From Desulfovibrionaceae bacterium (GTDB lineage: Bacteria > Desulfobacterota > Desulfovibrionia > Desulfovibrionales > Desulfovibrionaceae), in the NCBI GenBank assembly GCA_017613475.1, contig JAGADT010000071.1:1-8613 (forward strand): a stretch of 8,613 bases of DNA, in the 5' to 3' direction. The notes below the pieces were generated by a model that ran no database searches, was not told where the DNA came from, and saw only the letters and a list, made by a program, of their open reading frames with translations. The position numbers and the translations under genes are program-made. Below are positions 6,762 through 8,613 of this stretch, in pieces. The first letter of the stretch is position 1, and each line of letters begins with the position of its first letter.

Positions 6762-7445
6762 TTACTTGCCAGAAATCAAGCCATACAATTTGGCGCCGAG
6801 AACACCGCCAAGAAGGGGAGCCACCCAGAACAGCCAGAGCTGCTCCAGCGCCCACCCTCCGCAAAACACGGCAACGCCGAGGCTGCGGGCGGGATTAACG
6901 GAGGTGTTCGTCACCGGGATGCTGATCAGGTGAATCAGCGTGAGGCACAGGCCAATGGCAACAGGGGCAAAACCCTGCGGGGCGCGTTCATCCGTCGCGC
7001 CCAAAATCACCAAGAGGAACATCGCCGTCATCACAACTTCGCAGACAAAGGCGGCAGCCATGCTGTAGCCGCCGGGGGAATGCGCTCCATAGCCATTGGA
7101 TGCAAAGCCGGCCGACACGTCAAAGCCGCTGGCCCCGGAAGCGATGAAATAGAGCACGCCCGCGGCAACAATGGCGCCGACGCACTGGGCGATGATATAC
7201 GGCACAAGGTCTTTCGCGGGGAAACGCCCGCCGGCCCATAGGCCAAGGGAAACAGCCGGATTCAGGTGGCAGCCGGAAATATGGCCGATGGCATAGGCCA
7301 TGGTCAGCACCGTCAAACCAAACGCCAGGGAAACACCCAGCAGGCCAATGCCAACGTTCGGGAAGGCGCAGCACAGCACGGCACTGCCGCAGCCGCCTAA
7401 AACCAGCCAGAAGGTGCCGAAGCATTCGGCAAGATACTTGTTCAT
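6762..7445 (-). CDS. aqpZ: Aquaporin Z, water channel
   Basis: This 227-residue inner-membrane protein is a member of the MIP family and fits the water-selective AqpZ branch. Six hydrophobic helices are visible. Both half-helix NPA motifs are intact: HLNPAVS with NPA at 62-64 and SVNPARS with NPA at 184-186. The aromatic/arginine filter residues of AqpZ are all present as Phe42, His172, Thr181 and Arg187. That combination indicates water rather than glycerol transport. The N-terminus MNKYLAECFGTFWLVLGGCGSAV is typical of the family. The open frame continues upstream to an ATG at 7601, but the start at 7445 gives the usual family length and has GAGG six bases before it. The gene is convergent with the TraR-like gene, shares the bidirectional terminator with it, and is divergent from mreB. 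A role in osmotic water flux is known for the family; its role here is inferred. Confidence 0.96.
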   Translation of the reverse strand: MNKYLAECFGTFWLVLGGCGSAVLCCAFPNVGIGLLGVSLAFGLTVLTMAYAIGHISGCHLNPAVSLGLWAGGRFPAKDLVPYIIAQCVGAIVAAGVLYFIASGASGFDVSAGFASNGYGAHSPGGYSMAAAFVCEVVMTAMFLLVILGATDERAPQGFAPVAIGLCLTLIHLISIPVTNTSVNPARSLGVAVFCGGWALEQLWLFWVAPLLGGVLGAKLYGLISGK

Positions 7446-7451
7446 AACACG

Positions 7452-7455
7452 CCTC
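7452..7455 (-). promoter_or_regulatory. Ribosome binding site that sets the aqpZ start
   Basis: On the - strand GAGG lies six bases before the ATG at 7445. This favours the short form of aqpZ over the in-frame ATG at 7601, which would add 52 residues without similarity to aquaporins. Confidence 0.8.
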
Positions 7456-7535
7456 GTGTATGACTTTTGCAGACAACGCTGCACAGCAAACAGGAGCTCA
7501 GGCGCCAGCGGCGCAGGCTCCAGCCTCAGCCAAGC

Positions 7536-7569
7536 CGGCATGGCAGGCAAAAATGCCTGTGCCATGCCG
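7536..7569. repeat. Long imperfect hairpin in the aqpZ upstream region
   Basis: CGGCATGGCAGGCA (7536-7549) pairs with TGCCTG plus CCATGCCG (7554-7569) across the loop AAAA. There are 14 pairs and a single two-base bulge (TG at 7560-7561). It starts about 90 bp upstream of the aqpZ start codon, so it would lie in the aqpZ leader if the promoter is further out. No T tract follows on either strand. A smaller stem GGCA/TGCC (7575-7585) sits next to it. Confidence 0.5.
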
Positions 7570-7597
7570 CCATCGGCAAAATGCCACAAATTGCTTT

Positions 7598-7619
7598 CCA
7601 TACAAAGCGTTTTGTATGG
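7598..7619. repeat. Nine-base inverted repeat, possible operator
   Basis: CCATACAAA (7598-7606) and TTTGTATGG (7611-7619) are exact reverse complements with a four-base centre GCGT. The length and symmetry resemble an operator for a dimeric repressor. A run of seven Ts begins at 7630, ten bases after the repeat on the + strand, which is too far for a canonical terminator. No + strand gene ends here. Confidence 0.45.
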
Positions 7620-7819
7620 CCATGCGCCGTTTTTTTGGCTGAGCGGCGGAGCTCATCCCCAAACTCCACCCGCCCGGAAACGCACTTACCAGGATGCGCT
7701 GCCCAGGTGGATTCACCGCCTGCCGTTTCCAGGCATAAAAAATGCAGATTGTACGGATTTCACAGCCTGAAATGCGCCAAATATCATAACGCATTCTGCC
7801 TAGTTAGCGCATCCATATA

Positions 7820-7847
7820 TTGACAGTTTTTTTATTTGGGTTAATAG
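7820..7847 (+). promoter_or_regulatory. Possible mreB promoter
   Basis: TTGACA (7820-7825) is a perfect -35 box in an AT-rich stretch. The best -10 at normal spacing is TAATAG (7842-7847, 16-base spacer), which matches only three of six positions. GTTAAT (7840-7845) matches four but with a spacer of only 14. Transcription would start about 40 bases before the mreB ATG. The -35 is convincing and the -10 is not. Confidence 0.35.
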
Positions 7848-7896
7848 TCGCCCTTTAGTTCTGCATATTCTTGTGATCAGAAGAGAGCACGACTCC

Positions 7897-8613
7897 ATGA
7901 AATTTTTTGATTTCCTTTTGGGCTTTTTCTCAAACGATCTCGCCATTGACCTGGGCACAGCCAATACCTGTGTGTATGTTAAGGGCCAGGGAATCGTCCT
8001 GCGCGAACCATCCGTTGTAGCGGTAAAAAAAGATCTTCGGGGCAACAGCATTGTTATGGCTGTTGGACAAGACGCGAAGCGCATGCTTGGACGGACCCCC
8101 GGCAACATCCAGGCCATCCGTCCGATGAAAGACGGCGTCATTGCCGACTTTGAAGTCACGGAAGCCATGCTCCGCCACTTTATTTCCAAGGTGCACAACT
8201 CCCGCCGCCTTGTCCGCCCCCGCATCATGATCTGCGTGCCGACGGGCATCACCCAGGTTGAAAAGCGCGCGGTTAAAGAATCCGCCCAGAGCGCAGGCGC
8301 CCGCGAGGTTTACCTTATTGAAGAGCCCATGGCCGCCGCTATCGGCGCAGACCTCCCTATCCAGGAACCGATTTCCAACATGATCGTTGATATTGGCGGG
8401 GGCACTACGGAAGTCGCTGTCATCTCCCTTTCCGGAATTGTCTACTCCAAATCTCTCCGTATCGGCGGGGATAAGATGGATGAATCCATCATGACCCATG
8501 TCAAGCGGAAATATAACATGCTGATCGGCGAATCCACGGCTGAAGAAATCAAAATCAAGATAGGCTCCGCCTATCCCATGGATCCTGAGCAGCAGCTGGA
8601 AGTCAAGGGGCGC
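7897..8613 (+). CDS. mreB: Rod-shape-determining protein MreB, N-terminal part (partial)
   Basis: The first 239 codons of the bacterial actin homologue MreB are visible; the gene runs off the window, whereas family members are about 345 residues. MreB forms membrane-bound filaments that guide side-wall peptidoglycan synthesis in rod-shaped cells. The start MKFFDFLLGFFSND looks like an amphipathic membrane-binding helix. It is followed by the phosphate-1 motif AIDLGTANT with Asp18, Gly20 and Thr21. RPRIMICVPTGITQVEKRAV and EEPMAAAIGA (catalytic-region Glu at 142-143) come next, then the phosphate-2 motif IVDIGGGTTEV (163-173). All visible nucleotide-binding residues are intact. A purine-rich AAGAGAG (7881-7887) lies nine bases before the ATG. 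The 451-bp upstream gap suggests that mreB opens its own transcription unit, probably followed by mreC beyond the window. The protein looks like those of Desulfovibrio relatives. Confidence 0.97.
   Translation, partial: MKFFDFLLGFFSNDLAIDLGTANTCVYVKGQGIVLREPSVVAVKKDLRGNSIVMAVGQDAKRMLGRTPGNIQAIRPMKDGVIADFEVTEAMLRHFISKVHNSRRLVRPRIMICVPTGITQVEKRAVKESAQSAGAREVYLIEEPMAAAIGADLPIQEPISNMIVDIGGGTTEVAVISLSGIVYSKSLRIGGDKMDESIMTHVKRKYNMLIGESTAEEIKIKIGSAYPMDPEQQLEVKGR

Larger units (their letters stand above)
7446..7896. other. Divergent intergenic region between aqpZ and mreB, rich in inverted repeats
   Basis: These 451 bases hold no gene that I can support; the open frames within them show no family resemblance and overlap in several frames. 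They contain at least five inverted repeats: GCGCC/GGCGC at 7502-7514, AGGCT/AGCCT at 7515-7526, a long imperfect stem at 7536-7569, CCATACAAA/TTTGTATGG at 7598-7619 and ATTTCA/TGAAAT at 7757-7773. AATGCG and CGCATT (7771-7776 and 7790-7795) form a further spaced pair. The region must contain the start signals of both aqpZ and mreB. The 7446-7700 part is GC-rich and the part next to mreB is AT-rich. Confidence 0.6.

Noticed and set aside
6732..7241. + strand open frame of 169 codons opposite aqpZ
   Set aside because: It begins within the terminator T tract and is antisense to an aquaporin with both NPA motifs intact.
7446..7601. In-frame N-terminal extension of aqpZ from an ATG at 7601
   Set aside because: The added 52 residues do not resemble an aquaporin. 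The start at 7445 has GAGG six bases upstream and gives the usual family length.
7598..7636. Inverted repeat followed by a T run as an intrinsic terminator on the + strand
   Set aside because: The T run begins ten bases after the stem and no + strand gene lies upstream of it, so an operator or mRNA structure is the better reading.
7300..7823. Several overlapping open frames between aqpZ and mreB as possible small genes
   Set aside because: They overlap one another in different frames, lack family resemblance and good ribosome binding sites, and cover strong inverted repeats.
1..8613. CRISPR array, transposon ends, tRNA or rRNA genes
   Set aside because: I saw no regularly spaced repeats, no transposase or integrase frame and no cloverleaf-like or rRNA segments when reading both strands.

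Overview
The window looks like a piece of a Gram-negative chromosome of moderately high GC, probably a Desulfovibrionaceae-type (Desulfovibrio/Bilophila/Mailhella-like) anaerobe. That placement is an inference. It rests on the style of the MreB N-terminus, the inner-membrane/periplasm/outer-membrane layout of the efflux system, and the DksA/TraR-type small zinc protein. No rRNA or other taxonomic marker is present.

Layout, left to right. Positions 1-1407 hold the C-terminal 468 codons of a type I restriction endonuclease subunit (HsdR), whose start lies outside the window. After a 198-bp gap with inverted repeats comes a tight three-gene operon on the + strand: a MacA-like periplasmic adaptor (1606-2811), a MacB-like ABC transporter (2828-4774) and an OprM/NodT-type outer-membrane factor lipoprotein (4784-6157). 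The gaps inside the operon are only 16 and 9 bp and each gene has its own ribosome binding site, so the three probably form one tripartite efflux pump. A 245-bp gap rich in hairpins contains a good sigma70-like promoter for a 73-residue C4 zinc-finger protein of the phage-type TraR/DksA family (6403-6624). A strong bidirectional terminator (6710-6742) separates it from a convergent aquaporin Z gene on the - strand (6762-7445). A 451-bp divergent intergenic region with several inverted repeats then leads to the start of mreB (7897 to the window end, partial), encoding the rod-shape actin homologue.

Functionally this is a mosaic of ordinary modules: DNA restriction, drug or lipopeptide-type export, a transcription-modulating zinc finger, water permeability and cell shape. 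I see no CRISPR array, transposase, integrase, tRNA or rRNA, and no clear evidence of a previously undescribed system. The points most worth a second look are non-coding: the paired inverted repeats before macA, the palindrome in the leader of the TraR-like gene, and the cluster of hairpins between aqpZ and mreB.
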